From: JABDMH01 sp964428345
GTDB lineage: Bacteria > Bacteroidota > Bacteroidia > Chitinophagales > Saprospiraceae
NCBI GenBank assembly: GCA_964428345.1
Contig: CAYRYD010000001.1
Coordinates: 124,001-188,000 of the forward strand
DNA: 64,000 bases
Direction: 5' to 3'
Part shown: positions 44,467 through 54,175 of the stretch, in pieces
How the letters are laid out: each line of letters opens with the position of its first letter
How positions within the stretch are numbered: position 1 is the stretch's first letter
Notes under the pieces: model-generated
Seen by the model: only the letters and a program-made list of their open reading frames with translations
Told to the model about the DNA's origin: nothing
Databases searched by the model: none
Translations under genes and position numbers: made by a program

Positions 44467-46140
44467 CTACCTGACACCTTGCCCGGCCAGAGTCCTGGCA
44501 TTTTCCAGGGCATCGTTGAAATCCTCAAAAATCATCTGAGATTCAATCACGGTGGCAATATTATTGCGGTCAAGTTCTTGCCGTAGTTCGGCCCTGACAC
44601 CCGACAAGAGAACTTCGATTCCAGAAGATTTAAAACCCTTGACGATTTCGCAGAGGCTTTTAAACCCGGTGGCATCGATAAAAGGCACATAACGCATTCG
44701 CAGGATAACCAGCTCCGGCCGGTAGTGAATTTGCGACAGGGTATCCTGAAAATGTCTGGAAGCTCCAAAGAAAAGTGGACCATTAATCTCGTAGACGGCT
44801 ACCTCCCTGGGGATGTTTTTGTAGACTTCATCCAAAACAGATTCTTCATCGGGTTGATCCTGCATGTCGCTGGTAATGGATTGCACCTGAAGCGATTCAC
44901 TCATGCGCTTCATGAATAAGAGGCTGGACAAGACAATGCCAATCTCAATAGCAATTACCAGGTCGAATACCACTGTAAAAAAGAAAGTTGTCAACAAAAT
45001 AATGATGTCGGTCTTATTTCCTTTTAGGATGGATACAAAATGTCGCCACTCACTCATATTGTAAGCAACCACGACCAGAATACCTGCCAGGCACGCCAGG
45101 GGGATCAGCTTAGCCATCGGCGCCAGCAATAACATGATCAGCAGGAGAACCATCGCGTGTGTGATCCCTGAGATCGGAGTACGACCACCGTTTTTGACAT
45201 TGGTGGCTGTGCGGGCAATCGCACCGGTTGCAGGAATACCCCCAAAAATGGAGGAAAATACGTTGGCCACTCCCTGGCCCACCAGTTCCATATTGGAGCG
45301 GTGTCTGGTTCCCATCATACCGTCAGCTACCACTGCGCTAAGCAACGACTCAATCCCTCCCAGCAAGGCAATGGCCAGAGCGGGTTGCAGCAATGATCGT
45401 ATCGTACTAAAGTCGAGTGGAGGAATTCCTGGCAAAGGAATTTTATTGGGGATTTCACCAAACTTTGATTCGATGGTTTCAACCGGCAATTCAAAGAAAT
45501 AGACTACCAGGGTACTCAGCAGGATGGCAATGATCGATCCGGGTATTTTATTGGTGATACGGCTGAAATAAACGGTGATGACCACGGTCAGTACGGCAAT
45601 GATCACTGACAACAGGTTAATGCCCTGAAGATTACTGGCATACGCTATCCATTGGTCAAAAAAATTAGAAGGCACCGCAGCCATCTCCAGTCCAAAAAAA
45701 TCCTTAATCTGTGAACTGAAGATAATAACCGCAATACCCGCTGTAAATCCCACAATAAGAGGATAAGGTATAAACTTCAAAAGGTTTCCAAGCTTTAGTA
45801 ACCCCATACCGATAATCAGGAATCCAGCCATAAAAGTTGCCATCGTCAATCCCTCCACTCCGTACTGCTCAACGATTCCATACACGATTACAATGAATGC
45901 ACCGGTAGGTCCGCCGATCTGGACCCGGCTTCCTCCCAACAACGAGATCAGAAATCCGGCAATAATGGCAGTGATTAAACCTTTTTCCGGTGATACCCCC
46001 GATGCAATTCCAAAGGCGATAGCCAGTGGCAATGCAACAATGCCGACGGTAATTCCTGAAAGAACATCACGCGTGATTTGCTCCCGGGTAAATCCTTTTT
46101 TAAGCAGGGTAAAAAACTTGGGAATAAACTCCTCGCTCAT
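44467..46140 (-). CDS. SulP-family anion transporter with STAS domain
   Basis: The 557-residue inner-membrane protein has the SulP transport domain (about 10-400), with SGITVGIVALPLAIAFGIASGVSPEKGLITAIIAGFLISLLGGSRVQIGGPTGAFIVIV near the start. A cytoplasmic STAS domain (about 435-545; EVAVYEINGPLFFGASRHF, then FIDATGFKSL) follows. SulP carriers take up sulfate, bicarbonate or dicarboxylates. The substrate cannot be fixed from sequence. ATG 46140 (MSEEFIPKF) is chosen over a TTG at 46164, because a TAGCTTTG -7 element overlaps the TTG. Confidence 0.9.
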   Translation of the reverse strand: MSEEFIPKFFTLLKKGFTREQITRDVLSGITVGIVALPLAIAFGIASGVSPEKGLITAIIAGFLISLLGGSRVQIGGPTGAFIVIVYGIVEQYGVEGLTMATFMAGFLIIGMGLLKLGNLLKFIPYPLIVGFTAGIAVIIFSSQIKDFFGLEMAAVPSNFFDQWIAYASNLQGINLLSVIIAVLTVVITVYFSRITNKIPGSIIAILLSTLVVYFFELPVETIESKFGEIPNKIPLPGIPPLDFSTIRSLLQPALAIALLGGIESLLSAVVADGMMGTRHRSNMELVGQGVANVFSSIFGGIPATGAIARTATNVKNGGRTPISGITHAMVLLLIMLLLAPMAKLIPLACLAGILVVVAYNMSEWRHFVSILKGNKTDIIILLTTFFFTVVFDLVIAIEIGIVLSSLLFMKRMSESLQVQSITSDMQDQPDEESVLDEVYKNIPREVAVYEINGPLFFGASRHFQDTLSQIHYRPELVILRMRYVPFIDATGFKSLCEIVKGFKSSGIEVLLSGVRAELRQELDRNNIATVIESQMIFEDFNDALENARTLAGQGVR

Positions 46141-46161
46141 AATCTTTAAAAAAATGGGGTG

Positions 46162-46169
46162 CAAAGCTA
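46162..46169 (-). promoter_or_regulatory. candidate -7 element for the SulP transporter
   Basis: TAGCTTTG on the minus strand is an exact TAnnTTTG match, 21 bases before ATG 46140. This is the same spacing seen before the alpha/beta hydrolase ATG at 16317. Confidence 0.5.
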
Positions 46170-46314
46170 CTGGTATTCGCTGATTACACAGTGATCAGGT
46201 TCACTTAATTTTACCCTGGTCCGTCAACCCGGGAATTTCATAATTTTACGATGAACTGAAACGTTGAACTGAGGTTCGTTGTAACAACTCCGGCAAGCCT
46301 GGTTAATAACATCT

Positions 46315-46848
46315 ATGAAGAAGGATGAAGCAATCCGTCTGATCGAAAAAGGTGTTCCTGCCGGACCAGCTGTCTGGGCAGACCTGGGCGCTGGTTCAGG
46401 TACCTTTACCCTGGCACTCGATGAACTGCTTGGCTTTGGTTCAGTGATTTTTGCGATCGACCGGCAACTGCAAATTCTACGGGACCAGTTAAAAACCCTG
46501 TATACCCGGGCGACGATCCATCTGTACGAGGAAGATTTTACCAACCCGCTGCCTTTGCTGCCGGCATTGGACGGAATCCTGATGGCCAATGCCCTGCATT
46601 ATGTCCCTGATCAGGAAGCATTTCTGAAAAACATTTGTGACTTCCATTTGCGCACGGGAGGTACCCTATTGATTGTTGAATACGATCGCTATGAAAGCAA
46701 TCAATGGGTGCCCTATCCCCTGCCGCTACCCTGGTTCCAGCGACAGGCCGGCCGGATCGGACTATCGTTGCCGGAAGAAATCGGTCGCAGGCGTTCCATT
46801 TATGACCATCAGGACCTTTATGCTGCGGTTTGTCACCGGGAAATCTAG
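46315..46848 (+). CDS. class I SAM-dependent methyltransferase
   Basis: The 177-residue protein has the SAM-binding motif WADLGAGSGTFTLALDELL near 19-37, an acidic residue closing the second strand in IFAIDRQ, and a late LDGILMANALHYV and LLIVEYDRYESNQWVPYPL block. This matches the Rossmann-fold class I methyltransferases acting on small molecules. It has no signal peptide. The substrate cannot be predicted. It precedes the TPR lipoprotein gene by 89 bases. Confidence 0.85.
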   Translation: MKKDEAIRLIEKGVPAGPAVWADLGAGSGTFTLALDELLGFGSVIFAIDRQLQILRDQLKTLYTRATIHLYEEDFTNPLPLLPALDGILMANALHYVPDQEAFLKNICDFHLRTGGTLLIVEYDRYESNQWVPYPLPLPWFQRQAGRIGLSLPEEIGRRRSIYDHQDLYAAVCHREI

Positions 46849-46937
46849 GTAAGTCCTCCGGCTTGCGAACCATCCAACCTTATGCCGGGCTCTCATTCAT
46901 TTTGTATCTTCAGGGCAACATCATTGATAACTGCTTT

Positions 46938-48569
46938 ATGAAAAATGTTTCTATCCTCGTCATTACCTTTCTGGCCTTTAGCTGTCAGGAAGTTGCGCCA
47001 CCCAACAAACAGATTGGCAGTCTTGGGGTACTTCACCATCCATTTACGATCAGCGATGCGGCCAAAATACCATTCGAGAAAGGTCTGCTACAGCTCCATA
47101 GTTTTGAATACGACGATGCATACGATTCCTTTCAGGAGGCCATTGATGCCGATCCGGATGAGCTCATGTCTTACTGGGGAAGTACCATGACGCAATATAA
47201 AGCGCTTTGGGGGTTGCAGGATCTGGAAACTGGCCGGGAAATTATGGCTCAGGTGGGCTCTACCCCCGAAATCCGGCTGGCGCGGGCAGAAAATGAATTG
47301 GAAAAAGACTTTTGGCAGGGGCTGGAGATTCTCTTCGGCGATGGAGAGTTAAAAGAACGAAATGAGCTGTTTGCAGGTCATATGACCAGCCTCTACAATA
47401 AATATCCGGGTAATGAGGAAGTAGCCGCCTTTTATGCGATCAGTCTGCTTTGGGCAGGAGGACCCGGTTTTGACCAGGAGAAATCCTTGCTTTCTTCCCG
47501 GGTGGCCGATGGTATCCTTAAAGAGAACCCCAATCACCCGGGTGCTTTACACTATAAGATTCATGCCCTTGATCATCCTGAACTTGCCGGCGAAGCCAGG
47601 CACGCCGCCGACCTTTATGCCCGGGTAGCTCCCGACGCCACACATGCCTTACATATGCCATCTCATATCTATCTGGCATTGGGCTTGTGGGATCACGTGG
47701 TTTCTTCCAATGAGGCATCGTACGCCGCCAGTGTCGCCCGACTTGAACGAAAAAACCTGGGTGATGAATCCAGAGGTTATCATTCCTATGCCTGGCTTCA
47801 CTACGGTTATCTGCAGCAGGGCCGGTACCGCGATGCCGTCCAGCTGCTCAAAGACATGTATGTCTATACAGAAAAAGCTCCCACGCAGTCAGCCCGTAGT
47901 TACCTGATCGCCATGCAGAATGCCCATCTGGCCGAAGCCCCTTTGTGGCCGGAAATGGTGGATCCCGAGATTGAGATCAAATCGGAAGATCTGGGGATTG
48001 TCTCCGAGGCCTCTCATTCCTTTTTTATAGCCCATTGGGCATATCGCAAAAGTGATCTGGCTACCATAGAAGCAGAAATCGCTCAACTGAAAACGAAGAT
48101 TGCAACTGCTTCCCTCCTGGTTGGAGAGGATGGCCTGGCCATGTGCAGTGCAGGCACTACCCGCTATGCACCCAATCAAAATTCTCTCCGCACAGCCAAT
48201 GTCCTCCTGCTCCAGATGGAAGCTTTTGTAGCCAGGTTAAGAAATGATTTGTCAACCTTCGAAGAAAAACTCCAAGCTGCAGGTGACCTGGAGATGGAAA
48301 TCGATAATTTTGGTCCCCCTGACATTGCCCTCCCATCCTTTGAACAATATGGATACTGGCTCCTGGAAAATGATCGGCCGGCTGAAGCCCTGAGCCAGTT
48401 TAACATGGGTTTAAAGCGTGCTCCCAAACGGGTCAATGCCCTGCGTGGTAAACTCATCGCGTTAAAAGAATTAGCGCAAAAAGAAGAAATCAATCTGCTC
48501 AACGAGGAATTGCAAAAGATTTGGTCGAAGGCCGATGATGAAGCGCTGAATACCATTGCGACGATTTAA
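46938..48569 (+). CDS. TPR-repeat putative lipoprotein
   Basis: The protein of 543 residues starts at ATG 46938 with a lipoprotein-like signal (FLAFSCQEV, Cys16; the lipobox is not canonical). The body is made of tetratricopeptide-like helix pairs (for example GLLQLHSFEYDDAYDSFQEAIDADPDELM, then GYLQQGRYRDAVQLLKDMYVY, then RPAEALSQFNMGLKRAPKRVNALRGKLIAL). A longer frame opens at 46830 but would give an atypical N-terminus. A TATCTTCA element lies 26 bases upstream. It is probably a periplasmic scaffold. The DUF885 gene follows after three bases, so the two form an operon. Confidence 0.85.
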   Translation: MKNVSILVITFLAFSCQEVAPPNKQIGSLGVLHHPFTISDAAKIPFEKGLLQLHSFEYDDAYDSFQEAIDADPDELMSYWGSTMTQYKALWGLQDLETGREIMAQVGSTPEIRLARAENELEKDFWQGLEILFGDGELKERNELFAGHMTSLYNKYPGNEEVAAFYAISLLWAGGPGFDQEKSLLSSRVADGILKENPNHPGALHYKIHALDHPELAGEARHAADLYARVAPDATHALHMPSHIYLALGLWDHVVSSNEASYAASVARLERKNLGDESRGYHSYAWLHYGYLQQGRYRDAVQLLKDMYVYTEKAPTQSARSYLIAMQNAHLAEAPLWPEMVDPEIEIKSEDLGIVSEASHSFFIAHWAYRKSDLATIEAEIAQLKTKIATASLLVGEDGLAMCSAGTTRYAPNQNSLRTANVLLLQMEAFVARLRNDLSTFEEKLQAAGDLEMEIDNFGPPDIALPSFEQYGYWLLENDRPAEALSQFNMGLKRAPKRVNALRGKLIALKELAQKEEINLLNEELQKIWSKADDEALNTIATI

Positions 48570-48572
48570 ATA

Positions 48573-50330
48573 ATGAATTTCATGATCAGCATCAGCTACC
48601 GGTGGATACTATATTTCGCTTTACATTTTTTGACCACCGCTGTTACTTATGGTCAGACGGAAGAAAATACCAAACACCTCTATGGTATTTTTGAAAAAGT
48701 CCGGAAACATTCGGTGCAAAAGCGTGATAACTTTTTTATGGATGTTTCAGAAGCAGCCCGGCAAAAAGAGAGCATATTTCTTGGAGAGATTCTCGACGAA
48801 CTCAATAGAATTGATGTTTCCAAGCTGAGTCCCGCAGACCGCATCAATTTTGAGGTCTTCAAATATGAACAATTAAATCAATACGATTTAATCAGATACC
48901 GGGCTTATCTAATTCCTTTCAATGCAGAAGGAGGGTTTTACAATCAACTATCTTACTCAATACCAGACGGATATCCCTCCACCAAAGAATACCAAAAATA
49001 TAATGACCGGTTGAAAGCCTATCCAATGTTTTTCAGGGAAAATATTAACCTGATGAAAAAGGGAATAGAGACTGGGATTGTAGCTCCTAAAATAACCGCA
49101 GAAAGTTATCATGTGTTGTCTGAACCCTTTCAAAAAGAAGCAATCAACGAAAACATTTTATTCAGGCCATATCTGAAAAGGCCGGAGGATATCCCACCAG
49201 ACACCTTTGATCTTTTAAAATCCGAAATGACCCGGATCATCTCTGACAGTATACTGCCGCTTTATCAGTCATTTCACGAATTTATGAGTAACGAATACCT
49301 CCCAGCCTGTCACAAAGAAGTCGGAATATCAAGAATACCGGATGGAAAAGCCCTCTACGAACAAAGGGTTGCCTACTTCACCAGCCTGAATATGTCACCG
49401 GATGAGGTCTTCAACCGCGGCCAGGAGGAAGTGAAGCGAATCCGTGATGAAATGGAAGAGATTATCAGGCAGGTTGGCTTTAAAGGAAATTTCAGCGAAT
49501 TTCTCGATTTTCTCCGGACTGACCCTCAATTTTATGTGACAGAACCGAAAGATCTGTTGATGCATGCTTCCTTTATCGCCAAGAAAATTGATGGGCTGCT
49601 TCCGCGCTACTTCAACAAGTTGCCCCGGTTATCATATGGTGTCCAACCGGTACCTAAGGCGATTGCTCCCAATTATACCGGAGGTCGCTACTCGGGTGGA
49701 TCGTGGGAAGATCACCAGGCTGGCAATTACTGGGTCAATACCTATAAACTGGAGAGCAGACCGCTTTATATTTTGCCCGCTCTGACGTTACATGAAGCCG
49801 TACCCGGTCACCATTTGCAAATTGCGCTGGCTCAGGAGATGGAGAACCTCCCATCTTTCCGAACCCACACCTACATCAGTGCCTTTGGTGAAGGATGGGC
49901 CCTTTATACCGAATGGCTTGGCAATGAAATGGGTATCTACGAAACCCCCTACGAACAATTTGGCCGGTTGACATACGAAATGTGGCGAGCCTGCCGTCTG
50001 GTGATTGATGTCGGCCTGCACTATAAAGGCTGGAGCCGGGAACAGGCGTTTGAGTTTCTTTCGTCAAATACAGCGCTGTCCTTGCATGAATGCCACACTG
50101 AAATCAACCGTTATATAGGATGGCCCGGTCAGGCCGTATCCTACAAAATTGGAGAGCTGACCATTCGTGATCTGCGTGAAAAATGTGAGAAAGCATTGGG
50201 TGATAAATTTGATCTCCGAAAATTTCACGACAAAATCCTTGAAAACGGTTCCATCCCCCTGTATGTGCTTGTCCGGGTTATGGATGAATTTATAGAGCAG
50301 GAACAGGGCAAAAGCCTGGAAAAACCCTAA
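48573..50330 (+). CDS. DUF885 family putative zinc metallopeptidase, exported
   Basis: The 585-residue protein has a signal peptide (about 1-27) and the DUF885 domain, with the zinc motif HEAVPGHH at 407-414 and a distal AFGEGWALYTEWL block near 433-446. DUF885 members are predicted gluzincin-type peptidases. It lies three bases after the TPR lipoprotein gene and shares its transcript. Its last four bases overlap the convergent Dabb gene. Peptide substrates are unknown. Confidence 0.9.
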   Translation: MNFMISISYRWILYFALHFLTTAVTYGQTEENTKHLYGIFEKVRKHSVQKRDNFFMDVSEAARQKESIFLGEILDELNRIDVSKLSPADRINFEVFKYEQLNQYDLIRYRAYLIPFNAEGGFYNQLSYSIPDGYPSTKEYQKYNDRLKAYPMFFRENINLMKKGIETGIVAPKITAESYHVLSEPFQKEAINENILFRPYLKRPEDIPPDTFDLLKSEMTRIISDSILPLYQSFHEFMSNEYLPACHKEVGISRIPDGKALYEQRVAYFTSLNMSPDEVFNRGQEEVKRIRDEMEEIIRQVGFKGNFSEFLDFLRTDPQFYVTEPKDLLMHASFIAKKIDGLLPRYFNKLPRLSYGVQPVPKAIAPNYTGGRYSGGSWEDHQAGNYWVNTYKLESRPLYILPALTLHEAVPGHHLQIALAQEMENLPSFRTHTYISAFGEGWALYTEWLGNEMGIYETPYEQFGRLTYEMWRACRLVIDVGLHYKGWSREQAFEFLSSNTALSLHECHTEINRYIGWPGQAVSYKIGELTIRDLREKCEKALGDKFDLRKFHDKILENGSIPLYVLVRVMDEFIEQEQGKSLEKP

Positions 50331-50725
50331 TCCTGGCGCGACCAGTAATCAACCACCGTCACCTTATCCAAATGGGCACCGATTTTTTGCCCAAAGGCCT
50401 TGTGGGCCGGATGTATCAGATAAGAATCCCGGTCGGCTTCGCTATCAAAACTCAAAAGGAAGCAATGGGTCAGGCCCTGGTTTAAGCCTTCAGGACTATT
50501 ATTCTCCCCCCACTCAAAGGCTTTAATCTCCTGAATTGCTGCCGGCAAGTCGGCAAAAGCCTGACAGACCATATCTACATCGGCCTTCGTCGAGCTGTCC
50601 TTAAACTTAAAAAGTACAACGTGCCTTAACACCTGATCTTCCATGGTTTTGTTCTTTACAGTAACTACTGTTCCTGCGAGTAACGAAATCGCCAGGAAGA
50701 GTATAGGTTGATACCACTTTCTCAT
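50327..50725 (-). CDS. Dabb (stress-responsive alpha/beta-barrel) protein, exported or anchored
   Basis: The 132-residue protein has an N-terminal hydrophobic signal or anchor (about 6-25) and one Dabb ferredoxin-like domain (about 33-130; LRHVVLFKFKDSSTKADVDMVCQAFADL, and the FDSEADRDSYLIHPAHKAFGQ block). Dabb proteins form dimeric alpha/beta barrels and some are metal- or ligand-binding. No specific function can be given. It overlaps the DUF885 gene by four bases, convergently. Confidence 0.88.
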   Translation of the reverse strand: MRKWYQPILFLAISLLAGTVVTVKNKTMEDQVLRHVVLFKFKDSSTKADVDMVCQAFADLPAAIQEIKAFEWGENNSPEGLNQGLTHCFLLSFDSEADRDSYLIHPAHKAFGQKIGAHLDKVTVVDYWSRQD

Positions 50726-50858
50726 ATATTTTAAAAAAATTATGTGTTTGACTCGTTTATCCTACAGACATTCGGAAAATTAACACTCTTACAAAATAGA
50801 ATTTTGTACTAGATCGTGGGTTCCTTCAATAAATTTTCCGTTGTCAGAAATACCAAAT

Positions 50859-50866
50859 CAAATTTA
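50859..50866 (-). promoter_or_regulatory. possible -7 element for the Dabb gene
   Basis: TAAATTTG on the minus strand is an exact TAnnTTTG match, but it lies 134 bases before the Dabb ATG and has no clear -33 box. It may be coincidental in AT-rich DNA. Confidence 0.3.
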
Positions 50867-50983
50867 GGCAATATACACTGAACATCCAGGCTTTTGAGGC
50901 CGTTAAAATACTAAACACCAGTAGATAGCGTATAATACCTGAGTTCTTTGCCGACCCCCTGCGGCAGGCAAAACTTACATGAA

Positions 50984-51931
50984 ATGAAGAACACACTTTT
51001 CAAAAGAATCAGCCTGATCATCCTTTGCTGCAATATTTTGGTACATGTCGTGCTGGCTGATCCATCAGAAAGTGGAATTGACCGGGACACGTCTTATTGG
51101 TTATCGAAAACGACGTCCGGCTTGTTTTTTTCCCAACACAGTTACAGTCAGTATTTTAAGGGTGGGGGGATAACTTCCGTCGCTTTGGGTGGCACTTTAG
51201 ATCTGGAGGCTAATTACCGGAAAAATAAACGTTCCTGGGATAATCGCTTTCAGTTCCGTTATGGTGTGATCAAGATGTCTGAACTTCCTCTCCAAAAAAA
51301 TGATGATCATATCGAGATCGATTCCAAATACGGATATGGGTTTTCGCCTCATCTCAAGGTAACGGGTCTTTTCAATTTCAGAACAAGAATGCATGACATC
51401 TACGAAATTGGCAAATCCGGAGAACGGGGTAAACGCATTGGCAATTTCCTGGCACCAGCTTATTTTAACCTGGGGTCTGGTATCGACTACCATACCAAAG
51501 ACAAGTGGTTAAGCCTATATTATTCACCGATAAACAGCAAGCTGACGGTAGTGGCCGACCGCAGTCTGGTCGCTCAGTACTTACCGGGTATTGAGGAAGG
51601 CCGGACCACCCGCTATGAGCTGGGTTCACTGCTTAGGGTGGAGGTGAGGAAAGAGATTATGACCAACATTGTAATCCATACAGTGGGCACTCTGTTTACC
51701 AATCATCTGGATAATTTTGGAGTCTTTGATGTAAATATTGAGAACAAACTCAATTTTAAAATCAACAAATTGTTCAGTGTCAATCTCTTCACCCAACTGA
51801 TCTACGACGAAGATATTCTCTTTGACATTACTCAGGATTTAGGGGAGGAAACCGGAGAAACCATCATCCATCAAGGACCCCGTACCCAATTTAAAGAGGT
51901 ACTGAATATTGGTCTGACTCACTCCTTCTGA
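50984..51931 (+). CDS. DUF3078 exported beta-rich protein
   Basis: The 315-residue protein starts at ATG 50984 (MKNTLFKRI), followed by a signal peptide (about 1-25). The mature part is built of amphipathic beta strands with Asn, Gly and aromatic girdles (for example FSQHSYSQYFKGGGITSVALGGTLDLEANYRKNKRSWDNRF, and YFNLGSGIDYHTKDKWLSLYYSPI) and ends in FKEVLNIGLTHSF. This is the DUF3078 family, which looks like an outer-membrane beta-barrel of Bacteroidota. Its function is not known. A frame from 50948 gives a longer N-terminus but no better start. Confidence 0.85.
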   Translation: MKNTLFKRISLIILCCNILVHVVLADPSESGIDRDTSYWLSKTTSGLFFSQHSYSQYFKGGGITSVALGGTLDLEANYRKNKRSWDNRFQFRYGVIKMSELPLQKNDDHIEIDSKYGYGFSPHLKVTGLFNFRTRMHDIYEIGKSGERGKRIGNFLAPAYFNLGSGIDYHTKDKWLSLYYSPINSKLTVVADRSLVAQYLPGIEEGRTTRYELGSLLRVEVRKEIMTNIVIHTVGTLFTNHLDNFGVFDVNIENKLNFKINKLFSVNLFTQLIYDEDILFDITQDLGEETGETIIHQGPRTQFKEVLNIGLTHSF

Positions 51932-52013
51932 TAAAGATCCGGAAGACGAAAGCCCGGATCGGAAAATTATGCATTCGAATCCGGAAGGCTGCGACGGACT
52001 AAAGGCTGATTGA

Positions 52014-52021
52014 TATCTTTG
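52014..52021 (+). promoter_or_regulatory. candidate -7 element for tex
   Basis: TATCTTTG is an exact TAnnTTTG match and ends only five bases before the tex ATG at 52027. If used, the transcript would start at or a few bases from the ATG, so it would be leaderless or nearly so. No -33 TTTG is obvious. Confidence 0.45.
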
Positions 52022-52026
52022 TGGCC

Positions 52027-54135
52027 ATGACAGAGATTCTGAGTCAAACCACGGCTGGCAGGCTGGGCATACCCTACAAATCAGTACTGGCTGTGCAACA
52101 GTTGCTGGAAAACGGGGCCACCATTCCCTTCATTGCCCGCTATCGTAAAGAATCTACCGGAGGTCTGGATGAAGTGGAGCTGCGGCGTATCGAGTCGTCG
52201 TTCAACCAGATCAGGGACCTAATCAGCCGGAAGGAATATATAAAATCAGCCATTGACAGTCAGGGAAAGCTGACAGATGCCCTGATTGGGGCCATCGATC
52301 TGGCAGCCGATCTGAACACCCTGGAAGATCTGTATCTGCCATTCAAGAAGAAACGTAAGACGAGGGCTGCAGTTGCCCGGGAGTTGGGCCTGGAACCATT
52401 GGCAGATAATATCTGGAGCCAGGGTAATGAATCACCGGAGATGTTGGCCCGTCCATATTTGACCGATATCGTCCGGAGTATCGAAGATGCGCTGTCCGGT
52501 GCTTCCGATATCCTGTCAGAACGCATCGCTGAGTTGCCATGGGTGAGGCAATCGCTTCGTCATGATTTTCAAAAATATGGAACCCTGATTAGTACTGTAA
52601 TCAAGAGCAAGGAATCAAGCGGAGTGAAATATTCGGACTATTTCGCTTTTGAAGAAAAAATTACCCGTTGTCCGTCGCACCGGTTGCTGGCAATCCTACG
52701 CGGTGAAAATGAGGGATTCTTAAGGGTGCAAATCTCCATTGATGAACAAAGAAGCCTTCTCCGGATCAAAAGGAGGCTGATCAAACCACATCATAAATTT
52801 CATTCCTTTCTGGAAAAAGTGGTTGATGAAAGCTATAAAAGACTGATTGCCCCATCACTCGAAAATGAAACCCGGAATTTCTATAAGGAAAAGGCCGATG
52901 AGGTTGCGATAGGTATCTTTTCAGAGAATCTTCGGCAATTACTACTGGCTGCTCCACTGGGTGAGAAAAATGTGTTGGCCATTGATCCCGGATTCCGCAC
53001 CGGCTGTAAAGTCGTCGTCCTGAACCGGCAAGGGGATCTGTTGCATCATACGACCATCTACCCGCATCCGCCTCAGCATGAAGCAGAACAGGCCATCCGG
53101 AAAATGAGGGAGTTGTGTACCCGGTATCAGGTAGAAGCAGTAGCTGTGGGTAATGGCACGGCCGGAAGAGAGACGATGCAGTTATTAAAGAATAACTTAC
53201 TGGATGATCATTTGGAAATTTTCCTGGTGAATGAAAACGGGGCTTCGATCTATTCAGCGTCGGACGTCGCCCGGGAAGAATTTCCGGATTACGACGTCAC
53301 AGTCAGAGGAGCGATATCGATCGGCAGACGGCTCATGGATCCTCTGGCCGAGCTGGTCAAAATCGAACCCAAGTCTATTGGTGTAGGCCAGTATCAGCAC
53401 GACGTCAATCAACGTTTGTTACAGGAAAGCCTCGAAAAAACGGTCATCAGTTGTGTCAATAAAGTGGGCGTCAACCTGAATACCGCCAGCCAGCATTTAT
53501 TGCAGTATATTTCCGGATTGGGTATTTCCCTGGCCAAAAATATCGTCGATTATCGCCGGGAAAATGGCCCCTTTACCGACCGGCAGGAACTCCTTAAGGT
53601 CCCCCGTTTAGGCGCCAAAGCCTACGAACAATGCGCCGGCTTCCTGCGCATCCGGAATGGTAACAATCCATTGGATGATAGTGCCGTCCATCCTGAATCC
53701 TATCCGGTTGTGGAAAAGATGGCTAAGGACCTCCTATGCACGGTCCCTGAGCTGATCCGGAATGTGAACCTCCAGAAGAAACTAGACCTTTGGATGTATG
53801 TGGACCACCACATCGGTCTCCCTACCTTAAAAGATATTCTCCGTGAACTGGAAAAACCAGGACTGGATCCACGGGGTGAAGTACGGCCCTTTGAATTTCA
53901 TTCCGGTATTCAGACGATCACTGATCTGGAACCCGGAATGCAGTTGCCTGGTCTGGTGACCAACATCACCAAATTTGGAGCCTTTGTGAACATCGGGTTG
54001 AAGCAGGATGGATTGGTACACATTTCCCAAACGGGTGGAAAGACACTCCAGCTTGACGATCAGATCCTGGTGAAAGTGATGGATGTCGACCTGGTTCGCA
54101 ACCGAATCAATCTGAAGTATCTGCAACATCTTTGA
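52027..54135 (+). CDS. tex: Tex-family RNA-binding transcription accessory protein
   Basis: The 702-residue protein is a full-length Tex: the N-terminal helical domain (GRLGIPYKSVLAVQQLLENGATIPFIARYRKESTGGLDEVELR), the YqgF-like nuclease-fold core (LAIDPGFRTGCKVVVL near 320), a helix-hairpin-helix region (LNTASQHLLQYISGLG) and a C-terminal S1 domain (PGLVTNITKFGAFVNIGLKQDGLVHISQ). Tex binds nucleic acids and affects transcription and stress response; the Spt6 protein is its eukaryotic relative. ATG 52027 is preferred over GTG 52021, which lies in a -7 element. Confidence 0.93.
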   Translation: MTEILSQTTAGRLGIPYKSVLAVQQLLENGATIPFIARYRKESTGGLDEVELRRIESSFNQIRDLISRKEYIKSAIDSQGKLTDALIGAIDLAADLNTLEDLYLPFKKKRKTRAAVARELGLEPLADNIWSQGNESPEMLARPYLTDIVRSIEDALSGASDILSERIAELPWVRQSLRHDFQKYGTLISTVIKSKESSGVKYSDYFAFEEKITRCPSHRLLAILRGENEGFLRVQISIDEQRSLLRIKRRLIKPHHKFHSFLEKVVDESYKRLIAPSLENETRNFYKEKADEVAIGIFSENLRQLLLAAPLGEKNVLAIDPGFRTGCKVVVLNRQGDLLHHTTIYPHPPQHEAEQAIRKMRELCTRYQVEAVAVGNGTAGRETMQLLKNNLLDDHLEIFLVNENGASIYSASDVAREEFPDYDVTVRGAISIGRRLMDPLAELVKIEPKSIGVGQYQHDVNQRLLQESLEKTVISCVNKVGVNLNTASQHLLQYISGLGISLAKNIVDYRRENGPFTDRQELLKVPRLGAKAYEQCAGFLRIRNGNNPLDDSAVHPESYPVVEKMAKDLLCTVPELIRNVNLQKKLDLWMYVDHHIGLPTLKDILRELEKPGLDPRGEVRPFEFHSGIQTITDLEPGMQLPGLVTNITKFGAFVNIGLKQDGLVHISQTGGKTLQLDDQILVKVMDVDLVRNRINLKYLQHL

Positions 54136-54175
54136 TCGAGCTGCAGCAATTACAATATCATCAAGGAGGGGCAGA

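Noticed and set aside
44467..46164. Longer SulP start at the TTG 46164
   Set aside because: That TTG sits inside an exact TAGCTTTG -7 element; ATG 46140 gives the normal N-terminus.
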